From the NCBI RefSeq assembly GCF_017115165.1, contig NZ_JABXKF010000082.1, positions 81,196 through 115,361 on the forward strand: DNA of 34,166 nucleotides. Direction: 5' to 3'. Origin of the DNA: Nostoc sp. LPT. GTDB taxonomy: Bacteria > Cyanobacteriota > Cyanobacteriia > Cyanobacteriales > Nostocaceae. The notes below the pieces were generated by a model, which had not been told where the DNA came from, searched no databases, and worked only from the letters and a program-made list of their open reading frames with translations. The first letter of the stretch is position 1. Every line of letters begins with the position of its first letter. Shown here piece by piece: positions 34,102 through 34,166 of this stretch. The translations under genes and the position numbers were made by a program.

Positions 34102-34166
34102 TGGCCAAACACCCTGACTATCTAATTAGTATTTAAGAGCTTGAGACTCAAGCACAGCGAGAAGTT

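Overview
The window looks like chromosome of a filamentous cyanobacterium, probably of the Nostoc/Anabaena group. Three things support this: many copies of the HIP1 octamer GCGATCGC (for example 2580-2587, 3951-3958, 4494-4501, 7925-7932, 9475-9482); short tandem heptamer repeats in the spacers (2956-2986, 3736-3785, 28549-28576, 32260-32315, 34060-34101); and a LexA box of the Anabaena type in front of lexA. The species assignment is inference.

Layout. Positions 1-1073 (minus strand) hold the end of a separate defence-like module: the start of a probable ATPase and a frameshifted DUF4007 gene. Next come a tRNA-Thr(UGU), argF and lexA. From about 3.8 to 30.0 kb lies a large DNA-phosphorothioation (Dnd) island. 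The right end (30.3-34.1 kb) is ordinary chromosome: an AmpG-like transporter, two small membrane proteins, a GNAT acetyltransferase and a HEAT-repeat protein.

The island has these parts. (a) A Dnd-associated helicase, then a previously easy-to-miss 57-codon gene overlapping a DndD-like SMC ATPase. (b) A decayed DUF3370 fragment and two Uma2 genes. (c) A Dnd-associated small protein, a GIY-YIG nuclease-like gene and a DGQHR (DndB-like) gene broken by one in-frame TAG. (d) dndB divergent from dndC. (e) A self-contained XRE repressor / palindromic operator / 84-aa protein module that splits dndC from dndD. (f) dndD. (g) A minus-strand BREX-like operon in the order DUF4007, 146-aa protein, BrxC-like ATPase, PglZ, short BrxL. 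(h) dndE and a Dnd-associated methyltransferase.

How they may work together. DndC, DndD and DndE (sulfur probably mobilised by a cysteine desulfurase encoded elsewhere, since no dndA is here) would place phosphorothioates in DNA, with DndB as regulator. No DndFGH restriction genes are present. Instead the BrxC/PglZ/BrxL operon sits inside the cluster, so the interference arm is probably BREX-like, in the manner of the DndCDEA-PbeABCD and BREX-4 systems as I recall them. The helicase, the second DndD-like ATPase, the GIY-YIG/DGQHR pair and the Uma2 proteins may be additional effectors.

Three defence genes carry a lesion that one base would repair: DUF4007 near 774 (frameshift), DGQHR at 11093 (TAG) and BrxC at 22517 (TAA). 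The island may be decaying, or these may be assembly errors or regulated switches. The sequence alone cannot tell.
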